Positions 41,129 to 50,497 of a stretch of DNA of 64,000 nt are shown piece after piece (positions within the stretch are counted from its first letter, which is position 1; the number at the start of each line of letters is the position of its first letter). The stretch is from Phycisphaerales bacterium. GTDB taxonomy: Bacteria; Planctomycetota; Phycisphaerae; Phycisphaerales; SM1A02. Made by a program: the position numbers and the translations under genes. Location of the stretch: positions 62,001 through 126,000 of the forward strand of contig JASMLR010000005.1 of assembly GCA_030748575.1 (NCBI GenBank), written 5' to 3'. Under the pieces are notes generated by a model. That model searched no databases, was not told the origin of the DNA, and saw nothing but the letters and a program-made list of their open reading frames with translations.

Positions 41129-42076
41129 ATGCACACACTCCCAATCGCCCTGACCCTGGCATGTGCCCTGACGGCGGCCGCTGGCACAACGACGCCGGAG
41201 CCGGCCGATGACGTCATGAGCCGGGAGATGCTGGAGAACATTGCCGGCCAGCGACTCCAGAACGAGGGGCTCGGCCCCGACAGCCTTCCCAACACGCTGT
41301 TTCAGGCGGTCCACGAGCGGACGATGGAACTGATTCAGTTGCGGCACCAGATGCAAGCCATTGAACGAGAGTTTCAGCAGCTTCAGGAGCAGTTCGCAGC
41401 GCTTCAGCAGTTTGTCACGGACCACGACCAACTTGGCCAGGACTACCAGTCCTATCAGGCGGTTCTCGAGGAAACCCGAAAGTTGACGGCAGCCCAACAG
41501 GAATTGAAGCGTCAACGGGACCGGGCCGAACGCGACCGCAAGCGTGAAGAGGCCCGCCAGAAGCGAGCCCAGGCCTCGGCCGCGCAGAAGCAGGCCAAGG
41601 CGGCGACGCAGCGTCTGCAGAATCTCGGCTTCTCCATGATCGGGCAGGAAGTCTGGCTGAGCAGGTCTGCCTATGCCTACGCCTCAACCAATGTCGCAGA
41701 GCAGCACGTCTACTTTCAACCAACCCCGACCGGCGAACTCGCCCCTGTGACGACGACCGAAAACCGTTCCGAAATCGACTACACGCGCATGACGATCTCG
41801 GGAAGCCTGCTCAATGGCGCAGCCACGACACGAAACATCGGCGTCGCCTTCGTGTTTCGTGATGCGCACGGCAACCAGATTGGCCAGGAGACGGTGGTCA
41901 TCGAAAACGCTCGGCCCGACGTCCCGTATCCCTTCACAGGGGAACTGGTCATGGCGTCAGACCAGCCCTTTGCCAGCCACACAAGTTGGGTGCTCTTTGC
42001 TGACGCAGCCCCGCCGGCCACGATCAGCTCACCCCCATCAATCCCGGGCAGCGGTGGGCCGCCAGCCACACCATGA
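41129..42076 (+). CDS. Secreted coiled-coil protein, unrecognised
   Basis: 315 residues. A signal-like N-terminus (MHTLPIALTLACALTAAAG) is followed by a long helical region (about residues 45-165) rich in Q, E, R and L, containing heptads such as LRHQMQAIEREFQQLQEQFA and the basic stretch RDRAERDRKREEARQKRAQ, that is, a coiled coil. The C-terminal half is beta-rich. No family is identified. The stop overlaps the next gene as ATGA, so the two are translationally coupled. Confidence 0.6.
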   Translation: MHTLPIALTLACALTAAAGTTTPEPADDVMSREMLENIAGQRLQNEGLGPDSLPNTLFQAVHERTMELIQLRHQMQAIEREFQQLQEQFAALQQFVTDHDQLGQDYQSYQAVLEETRKLTAAQQELKRQRDRAERDRKREEARQKRAQASAAQKQAKAATQRLQNLGFSMIGQEVWLSRSAYAYASTNVAEQHVYFQPTPTGELAPVTTTENRSEIDYTRMTISGSLLNGAATTRNIGVAFVFRDAHGNQIGQETVVIENARPDVPYPFTGELVMASDQPFASHTSWVLFADAAPPATISSPPSIPGSGGPPATP

Positions 42077-42513
42077 CGGGAATCCCGGCCCTGTCACCTC
42101 CACGCAGAACCGTGGGCCGACGCGTCTTGGCGCCGCTGGTCATCCTTGCGTTTGCAGCTGCCATCACGCTCTGGTCCAGTCCCGGAGCGGAGGAGCAGTC
42201 GCGGATCGCCGCGTTGACCAGCTCGATTGAGCACGTGTGCAACCCCGAGACCGAGCCCCCGGACATGCAGTGGTCGCTCCCTGTCCTCCGGACCATGTTC
42301 GAGCGGCGCGTTTCCGCGTGGTGCCAGGACCGGGCCGCCACCTCCCTGACGGTTGCGCCGCACACTGAACAGGCGGACGTCCTTGTCATCCTTCGTTCGG
42401 CTGTGCCGGTGCTGGAGGTCCGATTCCAGCCGTCGGCTGCCCAGCCGACGGTCATCGAGATCCGCAGCCTTGAATCGGAGACAGCGGCGCAGCCCGGGCC
42501 CGATGGGCGGTAG
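42073..42513 (+). CDS. Small membrane-anchored protein, unrecognised
   Basis: 146 residues. A basic start, then a transmembrane segment (VLAPLVILAFAAAITLW, about 19-35), then a soluble part with two cysteines (EHVCNPETE and SAWCQDR), which may form a disulfide outside the membrane. It is coupled to the coiled-coil gene by an ATGA overlap. No family is recognised. Confidence 0.55.
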   Translation: MTGIPALSPPRRTVGRRVLAPLVILAFAAAITLWSSPGAEEQSRIAALTSSIEHVCNPETEPPDMQWSLPVLRTMFERRVSAWCQDRAATSLTVAPHTEQADVLVILRSAVPVLEVRFQPSAAQPTVIEIRSLESETAAQPGPDGR

Positions 42514-42522
42514 CCTGCCCAC

Positions 42523-43470
42523 ATGGACGTCTGGATCAACGGTGAATTCGTGTCTGATGGCGACGCTCGCGTCTCGGTCTTCGACGCGGGCCTGCAGCAT
42601 GGCATCGGGCTCTTTGAGACCATGGCTGCCAGAAACGGTCGGTGCTTCCGCGTCGGTCAGCATGTCGAGCGGCTGATCGAGTCCGCCCGCCTGCTCCGCC
42701 TGACGGATCGCCTGCACGCCGAGCCCATTGAAACGGCCGTCCAACACGCCATCGACCATGCTGGTGTGCAGGAGGCGAGAGTGCGGCTGACCGTGACGGG
42801 GGGCGACCTCAATGCCCTTCGCAGTACCGGAGCCGGACCGCAGGACCCAACCCTGTTCATCGTCACCCAGCCACCGACGGAGTATCCGGAGACCTTCTTC
42901 TCGCAGGGCGTGGCCGCCACGCTTGCGGCCGGGCGGCTGAACCCGTGGCAGACGGGGTCCGGACACAAGACGCTGAACTACTGGCCCCGCATCGCTGCAC
43001 TTCAGGCCGCGGCCACCGTCGGCGCCGGAGAGGCGTTGTGGCTCACGCCCGACGCCCACGTGGCGAGCGGATCGGTCAGCAACCTCTTCCTGATGTCTGA
43101 TGGGTGTCTGGTCACCCCTCCGGCGCGTGGCGAGCAGGCCCGGGGGGAGTTGATCCCGCCCGTGCTCCCCGGCGTGACCCGCGCCGCCGTCATCGAACTT
43201 GCGGAGGCGGCAGGCCTCCAGGTGCAGCGGCGATTGCCCAGCCTCGATGATGTGATGGACGCAGACGAAGTGTTTCTGACCAACTCGAGTTGGCAGGTTC
43301 TTCCTGTGACCTCGCTGGGGCTCACCGTCCGGGGAGACGATGACGACGCCGAACCAGAGCTTCGCCGGCACCGCATCGGCGAGGGTGAAGTCGGCCCGAC
43401 CACGGCCGACCTTCGGGCTGCCGTGCTGGAGTGCATGGAGCAGGAGACCCGCCAGGACGCACCGGCATGA
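42523..43470 (+). CDS. Class IV aminotransferase / aminodeoxychorismate lyase-like
   Basis: PLP enzyme of the branched-chain aminotransferase/PabC superfamily. 315 residues. The PLP lysine is in SGHKTLNYWPRIAAL (Lys149); the family motifs FDAGLQHGIGLFETM near the start and the substrate loop VASGSVSNLFL are present. It may be 4-amino-4-deoxychorismate lyase (folate), a branched-chain or D-amino acid aminotransferase; sequence alone does not decide. It lies 9 nt after the previous stop. A TAGCCT hexamer before the ATG includes that stop codon and is not counted as a promoter. Confidence 0.83.
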   Translation: MDVWINGEFVSDGDARVSVFDAGLQHGIGLFETMAARNGRCFRVGQHVERLIESARLLRLTDRLHAEPIETAVQHAIDHAGVQEARVRLTVTGGDLNALRSTGAGPQDPTLFIVTQPPTEYPETFFSQGVAATLAAGRLNPWQTGSGHKTLNYWPRIAALQAAATVGAGEALWLTPDAHVASGSVSNLFLMSDGCLVTPPARGEQARGELIPPVLPGVTRAAVIELAEAAGLQVQRRLPSLDDVMDADEVFLTNSSWQVLPVTSLGLTVRGDDDDAEPELRRHRIGEGEVGPTTADLRAAVLECMEQETRQDAPA

Positions 43471-43748
43471 CCAGCGGAGGCGGCAATTGGCGGCCGAGCG
43501 GCATGCCTGGCATGGGCACCGCGTTCCGCGTCGTGCAGGCACGTCCGTCCGGGCCGGGGCGAATCGCGCTGCTGGTGTTCCTGATCATCCTGGCCCTGCC
43601 GCTGCTCGCGCTGGCGATCGTGGCGGGCCTTGTTTCGATGGCAGTATTCCTCGTCCTGGCGGGATGGAACCGCTTGTTCAAACGAGCAACACCGGACTGG
43701 GCGTCGCACGATTCTGAGGGAAGGAAGGGCGTCCGCGTCAAGCGGTGA
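43467..43748 (+). CDS. Small membrane protein, unrecognised
   Basis: 93 residues. A Gly/Arg-rich start, one or two hydrophobic segments (IALLVFLIILALPLLALAIV, then AGLVSMAVFLVLAGW) and a basic tail. It overlaps the aminotransferase stop as ATGA. A membrane anchor is likely; function is unknown. Confidence 0.55.
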   Translation: MTSGGGNWRPSGMPGMGTAFRVVQARPSGPGRIALLVFLIILALPLLALAIVAGLVSMAVFLVLAGWNRLFKRATPDWASHDSEGRKGVRVKR

Positions 43749-43786
43749 ACAATTCGTGGACGGCGGACACCTGTCAGGCGAGCCAG

Positions 43787-43792
43787 TATGAT
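43787..43792 (+). promoter_or_regulatory. Possible -10 box (TATGAT) for dnaE
   Basis: TATGAT ends 13 nt before the ATG at 43806 and contains an alternative ATG at 43788. Confidence 0.35.
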
Positions 43793-43805
43793 CGCCTCGC
43801 CCGCC

Positions 43806-46800
43806 ATGACCGCCTCTCCCCGCTTCACGCACCTTCACCTGCACAGCGAGTATTCGTTACTCGATGGGCACAGTCGCATCTCACCACTGATCGACCGGAT
43901 CGCCGAACTGGGCATGTCCGCGGTCGCCTTGACCGACCATGGCAACCTCTTCGGCGCTGCTGAGTTCTATACGACTGCGAAGCGTGCTGGCATCAAGCCC
44001 ATCCTTGGTATCGAGGCATATGTTGCGCCAGAAGCGAGGACTGACCACCGCCCATCATCGGTTGGTCCTGACGGCGGATTTCATCTGGTACTGCTCGCTC
44101 GAAACACCAAGGGGTGGCAGAACCTGCTTCGCCTGAGCAGCGATGCATACCTGAAGGGCTTTTACCGCAAGCCGCGTATGGACAAGGAGATCCTTGGTTC
44201 ATTGAGCGAGGGATTGATTGCCATCAATGGGCACCTCGGCTCATCGCTGGCGTATCACCTCCTGAGGTATGACCACAGTGGCGACGAAAGCCATTGGCAG
44301 GCAGCCGTTCAGGAAGCCACATGGCATGCCGAGACATTCGGCCCGGACGAACATGGTGAGCCCTGCTTCTTTGTCGAACTGCAGCGTCTTGGTGTCGAGG
44401 ATCAAACGGCCATCAATCCACATCTCATCCGTCTGGCTCAGACGCTTGAGTTGCCGCTGGTGTGTGACAACGACGCGCACTTCATCAAAGCCGAGGACCA
44501 TGACTCGCATGACACGCTGTGCTGCATTTCCATGGGCCGCACCAAGAGCGACGCCTCACGGCTGACCTACCCACAGGACATCTACGTCAAGTCACCTGAG
44601 CAGATGGCCAGCGCGTTTCATGATGTGCCGGAGGCGATTGAAAACACAAACCGAATTGCCGATCGGTGTGACGCTGATATCGACTTCAGTGAGAGCCACG
44701 CGCCTGTGGTCCGAGTCACGGCGCCGCAGGACGATGCCACGTGGGACGGCAAGGAAGATCTCACCGACTGGTTCAAGCGTTGGTGCACACACATCGAGCT
44801 GCACCCATACGACGCGGAGACGGATACGGACGTCGACCGCGACGGTCTGGAAGCGGAGTGTGATCGCGCCTTGCGGAGCCTTGCTGAGGCGGGCATGACC
44901 TGGCGATACGGGGCGGACGGCATTGACGAACCGATTCGTGCGCGGTGTGAACGCGAACTCCAGATCCTCTCTGAGAAGCGTATCAGCGCGTACTTCCTGA
45001 TCTGCTGGGATGTCGTCAACTGGGCAAGACAGCGTGGCATTCCGGCCAGCGCGCGTGGCAGTGGTGTTGGAACCATGGTCGGGTACGTGTTGGGCCTGTC
45101 CAATGCCTGCCCGGTGAAGTACGGCCTGCTCTTCGAGCGATTCACCGATCCGGACCGATCCGAGTATCCCGATATCGACATTGACATCTGCCAGAACGGT
45201 CGTGGCAAGGTCATTCAGTACGTTCGGGAAAAGTACGGCCACGTCGCGCAGATCATCACGTTCGGTCGTCTGAAGGCGCGGGCCGCCATCAAAGATGTCT
45301 CCCGCGTCATGGGGTTGGAGCCAGTAGAAGGACAGCGTCTGTCCAACCTTGTTCCAAGCGAACTCAACATCACGATCGACGCTGCGTTGGAGTCCTCGCC
45401 GGAGTTCAAACTTGAGTATGAGCGGAACACGATGGCCAGACGGGTCATCGACGAAGCAAAGAACCTTGAGGGCCACGCCAGGCACGCCGGCGTTCATGCG
45501 GCGGGTGTCGTTGTCGCCACGCAGCCACTGGACACCATTGTTCCTTTGTGCAGGGTGAGTGGGAACGATGAGGGGGTCACGCAGTGGGATGGCCCGACGT
45601 GTGAGCGAGTCGGCCTGCTCAAGATGGACTTTCTGGGCCTTCGCACGCTCTCAACGCTTGAGTTGGCAAGAGAACTGGTCCGCGTGACGCTGGACGAGAA
45701 GGAGATCTGGGCCGCGACAGGCAGGGAACCGGGGGACGGGCCGCACCCACTCGACCTTGATCGCATTCCATGGGACGACCAGCGGGTCCTGAGTCTCTTC
45801 CGCCGCGGCGACACGTCAGGCATCTTTCAGTTTGAATCGACCGGCATGCGGCAGTTGCTCCGTGAGATGAAACCGGACCGCCTGGAAGATCTCATCGCGG
45901 CGAACGCCTTGTATCGACCGGGCCCTATGGATCTCATTCCCGAATACAACGCCCGCAAGCATGGACAGAAGGAGGTCCCGAGCATCCATCCCATCGTGGA
46001 TGCGTACACCGCCGAGACCTACGGCATCATGGTGTACCAGGAGCAGGTCATGCAGATTGTGCATGGCCTTGGTGACATCCCATTGCGACAGGCCTATACG
46101 CTCATCAAGGCGATCAGCAAGAAGAAGGTTGATGTCATCGACTCCGCTCGGGGAGGCTTTATCGACGGGTCGGCGGAGAAGGGCCTCTCCAGAAAGGAAG
46201 CCGAGAACCTCTTTGATCTCATTCTCAAGTTTGCAGGGTATGGATTCAACAAGTCACACTCGACCGGCTACGCCATCATTGCGTACCAGACGGCCTGGCT
46301 GAAGACCTGGTTCCCGGTGCAGTACATGGCGTCCGTCCTCACGTTTGAGAGCGCCGCGAAGAAGACGGAAGATTGGGCGCCATATCTGGAAGACTGCCGC
46401 CATGTTCGGTTCCCGGATCACGCTGACGACGCGCCACATGAAGGCATCGAGGTCAAGGGTCCGGACATCAACCAGAGCCGCCGCCGGTTCACCGTTGTGC
46501 ATGATGAAGATGAGGTGGCTACAGCGACCACAGGGTCCATTCGATTTGGTCTCGGTGGCATCAAGGGCGTGGGCCAGGCCGCCGTTGAGTCCTTGATTAC
46601 CGAGCGGGATGCTCATGGGCCGTACACATCGCTCTGGGACTTGTGTGAACGCGCGGCGCCGGGCTCGGTCAACCGTGCGACCCTGGAAGCATTGATCAAG
46701 GCTGGCGCGCTGGACTCGTTGCACGGCATTCAGGCACGTTCCGCCATGGCCGATGGCGCCGAGTCTGCGCTTCGTGCCGGACACAGTCTGGCTCGCGATG

Positions 46801-47639
46801 CCGCGTCGGGGCAAGGTCAACTGTTCGGTGGATCTGGTGCTGAGCCTGAGGAGGTTGAGTCCTCAGAAACGAATCTGCCGGATATCACTCCCTGGAGCGA
46901 TCGGGAGTCTCTGAAACATGAGCGAGAACTCCTCGGGTTCCACGTGTCCGGGCACCCACTGGACGAATTCGACGATCTCATTGGAACCTTCTGCACCGGA
47001 ACACTCTCGCAACTGGGCACGATTCCGCTTGGAAGACAGGTGCGTGTCGGCGCCATGATCGCTTCGTCGCGCATTGTCACGATTCAAAAGGGTCGGAATG
47101 CCGGGCAGCGCATGGCCATGATGTCCCTTCAGGACCGTACGTCGTCCATCGATGCCGTCATGTTCTCGGATCACTTTGCGCGGGATGGACATCTTGCCAC
47201 CACCGACGCGGTGGTCATCATTGAAGGGCATCTTGATATCAACAATCGCAGCGGCGATCGGCAGTTCATCATCCAGCGTGTACTCGCGCCCCCCGATGCA
47301 GCGCGATGCCTGACAGACCGTATTGAGCTGCGAGTTCCAATGCGACCGGACGAGTCAGACCGAGCAGCGGGGGAGCGGCTACGCATGACCGCTGGCGTTA
47401 TCAAACAGGCTGGTGGCGCCCGAACGTCCGATGGGGGTCACCCGGCGAATGTGGTGCTGCACCTGGATATGCCCGACCAACTTGTCACGCTCAAGAGTGA
47501 GTTCAGGGTCGTGCCACACGAACAGCTTGTCCACCAACTCACCGAGATGCTCGGAGGTCGCGAGCAGATCAAACTGGTCGGCACGATCCCGAAGGCGGCG
47601 GAACGCTCCGGCAATAACCGCGGGCGACGCTCGCAGTAG
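43806..47639 (+). CDS. dnaE: DNA polymerase III alpha subunit (DnaE type)
   Basis: Replicative polymerase of family C. 1277 residues, a little longer than E. coli DnaE. The PHP domain starts FTHLHLHSEYSLLDG, with ALTDHGNLFGA and GIEAYVA, and looks metal-binding-competent. The polymerase catalytic aspartates are in YPDIDIDICQNGR, with a third in KMDFLGLRTL; the fingers, helix-hairpin-helix and C-terminal OB-fold (VRVGAMIASSRIVTIQKG, then SLQDRTSSIDAVMF) follow. The ATG at 43806 is favoured because the ATG at 43788 lies in a TATGAT box. It ends 4 bp from the convergent regulator gene. A proofreading exonuclease domain is absent, as expected for DnaE. Confidence 0.96.
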   Translation: MTASPRFTHLHLHSEYSLLDGHSRISPLIDRIAELGMSAVALTDHGNLFGAAEFYTTAKRAGIKPILGIEAYVAPEARTDHRPSSVGPDGGFHLVLLARNTKGWQNLLRLSSDAYLKGFYRKPRMDKEILGSLSEGLIAINGHLGSSLAYHLLRYDHSGDESHWQAAVQEATWHAETFGPDEHGEPCFFVELQRLGVEDQTAINPHLIRLAQTLELPLVCDNDAHFIKAEDHDSHDTLCCISMGRTKSDASRLTYPQDIYVKSPEQMASAFHDVPEAIENTNRIADRCDADIDFSESHAPVVRVTAPQDDATWDGKEDLTDWFKRWCTHIELHPYDAETDTDVDRDGLEAECDRALRSLAEAGMTWRYGADGIDEPIRARCERELQILSEKRISAYFLICWDVVNWARQRGIPASARGSGVGTMVGYVLGLSNACPVKYGLLFERFTDPDRSEYPDIDIDICQNGRGKVIQYVREKYGHVAQIITFGRLKARAAIKDVSRVMGLEPVEGQRLSNLVPSELNITIDAALESSPEFKLEYERNTMARRVIDEAKNLEGHARHAGVHAAGVVVATQPLDTIVPLCRVSGNDEGVTQWDGPTCERVGLLKMDFLGLRTLSTLELARELVRVTLDEKEIWAATGREPGDGPHPLDLDRIPWDDQRVLSLFRRGDTSGIFQFESTGMRQLLREMKPDRLEDLIAANALYRPGPMDLIPEYNARKHGQKEVPSIHPIVDAYTAETYGIMVYQEQVMQIVHGLGDIPLRQAYTLIKAISKKKVDVIDSARGGFIDGSAEKGLSRKEAENLFDLILKFAGYGFNKSHSTGYAIIAYQTAWLKTWFPVQYMASVLTFESAAKKTEDWAPYLEDCRHVRFPDHADDAPHEGIEVKGPDINQSRRRFTVVHDEDEVATATTGSIRFGLGGIKGVGQAAVESLITERDAHGPYTSLWDLCERAAPGSVNRATLEALIKAGALDSLHGIQARSAMADGAESALRAGHSLARDAASGQGQLFGGSGAEPEEVESSETNLPDITPWSDRESLKHERELLGFHVSGHPLDEFDDLIGTFCTGTLSQLGTIPLGRQVRVGAMIASSRIVTIQKGRNAGQRMAMMSLQDRTSSIDAVMFSDHFARDGHLATTDAVVIIEGHLDINNRSGDRQFIIQRVLAPPDAARCLTDRIELRVPMRPDESDRAAGERLRMTAGVIKQAGGARTSDGGHPANVVLHLDMPDQLVTLKSEFRVVPHEQLVHQLTEMLGGREQIKLVGTIPKAAERSGNNRGRRSQ

Positions 47640-47643
47640 CGAA

Positions 47644-48741
47644 TCAGGCCGCGAGATCCCAGCCCTCGTCGGCGGGCTCGTCCGGCCACTCGGGGCGTGA
47701 TCGCTTGTGGATTCGGACGATCCGGGAGAGTTGCTCGGCAATCATGGCCCTGAGGACATCGAGGGTGGCGGCGTGCTCGTCGTCAAAGCCCGTGTCAGCA
47801 TCTCGGAAGAGTGCAAACACAGCCATGCACTCGTCGCCATTGTGGCAGGCGAATGAGGCTACCTCAGATCCAGCCAGCTTCTGCATGTTGCCGCCTGCAG
47901 CATTGGCGAACTCGGCCGTGTCGTTGAATTGGACCAGGTCTCGTTCGCTGGACATGGGTTCACAGATGATCCCGCCGAGATCCGTCAACATCGGCATCAG
48001 GTCTTCGTCCTGCCACTGATAGTTGACGTAGGCGCCGACGCCGTACTTGGTATCGCCCTCACGGAGATACACGACGGCGTTGGTTGGGCCAATCCGCTTG
48101 AGGATGTACTCCAGGGACGTCCGCAGCATGTCTTCGACGTCGAGTTCCTGGGACATGATGGCCTTGAACTCACTTGACATGGCGACATCCGACATCTGCG
48201 TTCGCATGGATCGGTAGGCGGAGGCAAGATCACTGCACAGCACGTCCACCTGATCGGACATTTCGTCACGAGCTTCCGACAGTCGCTTGCAGTTCTCAGT
48301 CAACGCTTCAAGGTGGGCATCGCGGCCCCGATGCGCTCGCACGCGGGCCATGATTTGCTCCATGCGTTCCGGGATTCGAGCGCGGTCTTCGGGCAGCGAG
48401 ATCCAGTCAGAGGCGCCCCCTCGGACGGCCTCGACCAACGCCTCAGGCGTTGGTGAGCCGCCGTAGATAATGGCCCGAGCGGATGGAACGGTCGCCTGAA
48501 CATCGCGAATGAGACGAAGGGCTGATGGACTGGTGTCTCCGATCGCCAGTATGTCAGGCGTCATGGTTGTCATCACCCCGATGGCATCTTCATGCGATTC
48601 GACACAATCACAGACGTATCCGAGCGTCTCGAACCGCACTTGAAGCCGCTCACGGTCGGCGCCGCGGGGCCCAACCATCAGGATGCGGCCAAGCGAGGCC
48701 TGGCAGTCCATCTTCGAAGTGTGCTGTTCTAGGGGGTTCAT
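47644..48741 (-). CDS. Degenerate-receiver / GAF-like regulator
   Basis: 365 residues. The first about 120 residues have a response-regulator fold, but the acidic pair is replaced (LMVGPRG), the phosphorylation site reads PDILAIGDTS with Gly at the usual Asp position, and the conserved lysine is missing, so it is a pseudo-receiver. A coiled-coil segment (about 135-185) follows, then a GAF-like domain (about 190-350) with YLREGDTKYGVGAYVNYQW and later CHNGDECMAVFALF. No output domain is visible. The start at 48741 has GGAG 9 nt upstream. It may sense a ligand through the GAF-like part; function is unknown. Confidence 0.68.
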   Translation of the reverse strand: MNPLEQHTSKMDCQASLGRILMVGPRGADRERLQVRFETLGYVCDCVESHEDAIGVMTTMTPDILAIGDTSPSALRLIRDVQATVPSARAIIYGGSPTPEALVEAVRGGASDWISLPEDRARIPERMEQIMARVRAHRGRDAHLEALTENCKRLSEARDEMSDQVDVLCSDLASAYRSMRTQMSDVAMSSEFKAIMSQELDVEDMLRTSLEYILKRIGPTNAVVYLREGDTKYGVGAYVNYQWQDEDLMPMLTDLGGIICEPMSSERDLVQFNDTAEFANAAGGNMQKLAGSEVASFACHNGDECMAVFALFRDADTGFDDEHAATLDVLRAMIAEQLSRIVRIHKRSRPEWPDEPADEGWDLAA

Positions 48742-48959
48742 CGCCAAGCTCCAGTTGTCTGATCCATACCGGGTCCCATGCCCAGCCAAGGCCGGCATCG
48801 ACGCGATTCTGCTCCGGTTTCAGTCGGAGTACCGCACACACAGCACATTTCATGCCTTTGGCGTGGTTAGACCCCTCGCCCGGGTCATCACGCCCACGCC
48901 TTTCTCGTGTGCTCCCAAGGAGATATGAACCCGAAAGAAATTTCACGCTGGGAAGCGCG

Positions 48960-49613
48960 TTATCGGGCCTCAAACAGCCTGACAGCCTCTGGAGGGCGTG
49001 GATAGAGCGGCTCCAGGGTGCCGGGGTCGACGGTTCGCCCGTCGGCAGCCATGGCCTCGGCCGCCTCCAGGCACGCGGTCGGGTCCAGATGGAGAGGGCG
49101 TATGGGCACATCGCCGAGCAGCTCGGCCATGTCTTCCGGGAGGTGGTCATCGGCAATCACCGCCTCACAGCCCCTGATCCGCTCGGCCAGACCAGAGGTG
49201 CCGACCAGACCGGGCTCGCCATCGATCTGCCCGCCCGCTGCAACACGGGTGCACCAGATGGTCCCGCGGCGACTGGAGAGCAGGACGGCGACCGTCGCTT
49301 CAGATCCGGCAGCCGCAACGATGGCAGTCGGTACCGCAACCACCGCGCACCCTGTGGTCAAGGCGAGGGACCGTGCCGTTGAAACAGCGATGCGAAGGCC
49401 GGTGAACCCGCCAGGGCCGATCGACACGCCAACCAGGGACACCTCGCATGGCGTGGCCCCAAGCTCCCGGAAGAGGCGGTCGATCTCCGGCATGAGCCGG
49501 TCGTCGATCCCGGAGGCAGACTCAAGCGGCACGGCCACCACCCGCCCGTCCTCGCCCCGAACCGCAACACCGCCGGCGCGATGAGCCGTCTCGATGGCCA
49601 GATGCACGCTCAC
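48960..49613 (-). CDS. tsaB: tRNA threonylcarbamoyladenosine biosynthesis protein TsaB
   Basis: Part of the complex making t6A at position 37 of ANN-decoding tRNAs. 217 residues. The ASKHA-fold N-terminal half has LAIETAHRAGGVAV, VSIGPGGFTGLRIAVSTARSL and VVAVPTAIV, all typical for TsaB. Partners TsaD, TsaC and TsaE are not in the window. Its ATG overlaps the stop of the phosphoesterase gene as ATGA, so it belongs to the methyltransferase-phosphoesterase-tsaB operon. Confidence 0.92.
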   Translation of the reverse strand: MSVHLAIETAHRAGGVAVRGEDGRVVAVPLESASGIDDRLMPEIDRLFRELGATPCEVSLVGVSIGPGGFTGLRIAVSTARSLALTTGCAVVAVPTAIVAAAGSEATVAVLLSSRRGTIWCTRVAAGGQIDGEPGLVGTSGLAERIRGCEAVIADDHLPEDMAELLGDVPIRPLHLDPTACLEAAEAMAADGRTVDPGTLEPLYPRPPEAVRLFEAR

Positions 49614-50497
49614 CCTGCAATCTCCCGGGCAGGCAACGTCTGGATCGGCCTGACGCTCGACATCAGGGCGTCGACATCGGGCGGGCAGGAGAGATCCAGG
49701 GGCAGCACGGCTCCCGCGTCCTGATCGCTTGCCAGCGCCAGCACATGTGGCCCCATGCGTCGCACGCCGCGGTCAATCTGAACGTGACCAATGACAAAGC
49801 ATGACACGCCCCAGGCCGCGCGAAGTTCATCGATCTGCGCATCGGTGAACCGCCGACCCCAGGTCAACAGGTACGCCCCACCATCCGGTCCACATCGATC
49901 CGCCTCCTCCAGTTGACGATCCAGAACGCCGGGGTCGAAGCGGTTCATGAGTACGGCGTCCGGAAGCGAGTGGCTGCACTGAACGCCGGACTCGGTACGC
50001 ACCACAAGCGGCATGGACCGAAGGAACCCGTCGATCGCCACGCCCACCTGCTCCCAGGATTCGCCAAAGCTCATGGCAAGACCGTCTTCAAACAACTCAA
50101 CGCTGTTGCCTCCCCCCTTCGTGACCCCGACACCCGTCAGTTGTGAATTCTCATGATTCCCAAGGAGCGGATGGACGCGACCGGGGTGCGAGTTCACCAG
50201 CTGGGCCGTTCGAACCAGCATGCGCCAGCTCATGTCGCATCCATGCAGCAGCGTCGGGCCATGGATCAGTTCCTGGAGGAGCAGGTGGTGATCGGGCTCA
50301 TCCAGGCCGGCCGCTGCGATGATGCGTTGGTAGTTCGGAAGGTGGTCGTGCAGGTCGCCGGCGATCAGCAGTGTGCCCCGCTCGGGTAGATGAACCGTGC
50401 ATCCGGATCGGCCGGGTGTGGATCGCAGGGTGGCCGAAGCGCGGCACAGCACGTCAATCACAGCATCGGCGTTCGACCAGTCGAATCCGGTGCTCAT
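49610..50497 (-). CDS. Metallophosphoesterase (Ser/Thr phosphatase-like)
   Basis: 295 residues. Calcineurin-like motifs are IAGDLHDH (47-52), LLGNHENSQ (112-120), CSHSLPDAVL, and VIGHVQIDRG near the end. This PPP-like order suggests a phosphatase of proteins or small molecules. The ATG at 50497 overlaps the methyltransferase stop as ATGA. In this operon it might act on a product of tRNA or nucleotide metabolism, but nothing in the sequence names a substrate. Confidence 0.8.
   Translation of the reverse strand: MSTGFDWSNADAVIDVLCRASATLRSTPGRSGCTVHLPERGTLLIAGDLHDHLPNYQRIIAAAGLDEPDHHLLLQELIHGPTLLHGCDMSWRMLVRTAQLVNSHPGRVHPLLGNHENSQLTGVGVTKGGGNSVELFEDGLAMSFGESWEQVGVAIDGFLRSMPLVVRTESGVQCSHSLPDAVLMNRFDPGVLDRQLEEADRCGPDGGAYLLTWGRRFTDAQIDELRAAWGVSCFVIGHVQIDRGVRRMGPHVLALASDQDAGAVLPLDLSCPPDVDALMSSVRPIQTLPAREIAG

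Noticed and set aside
42511-42516. TAGCCT box 6 nt before the aminotransferase ATG
   Set aside because: The TAG is the stop codon of the previous gene, so the match may be accidental.
42094-43542. 482-codon minus-strand open frame
   Set aside because: Antisense to the class IV aminotransferase, which has its PLP motif.
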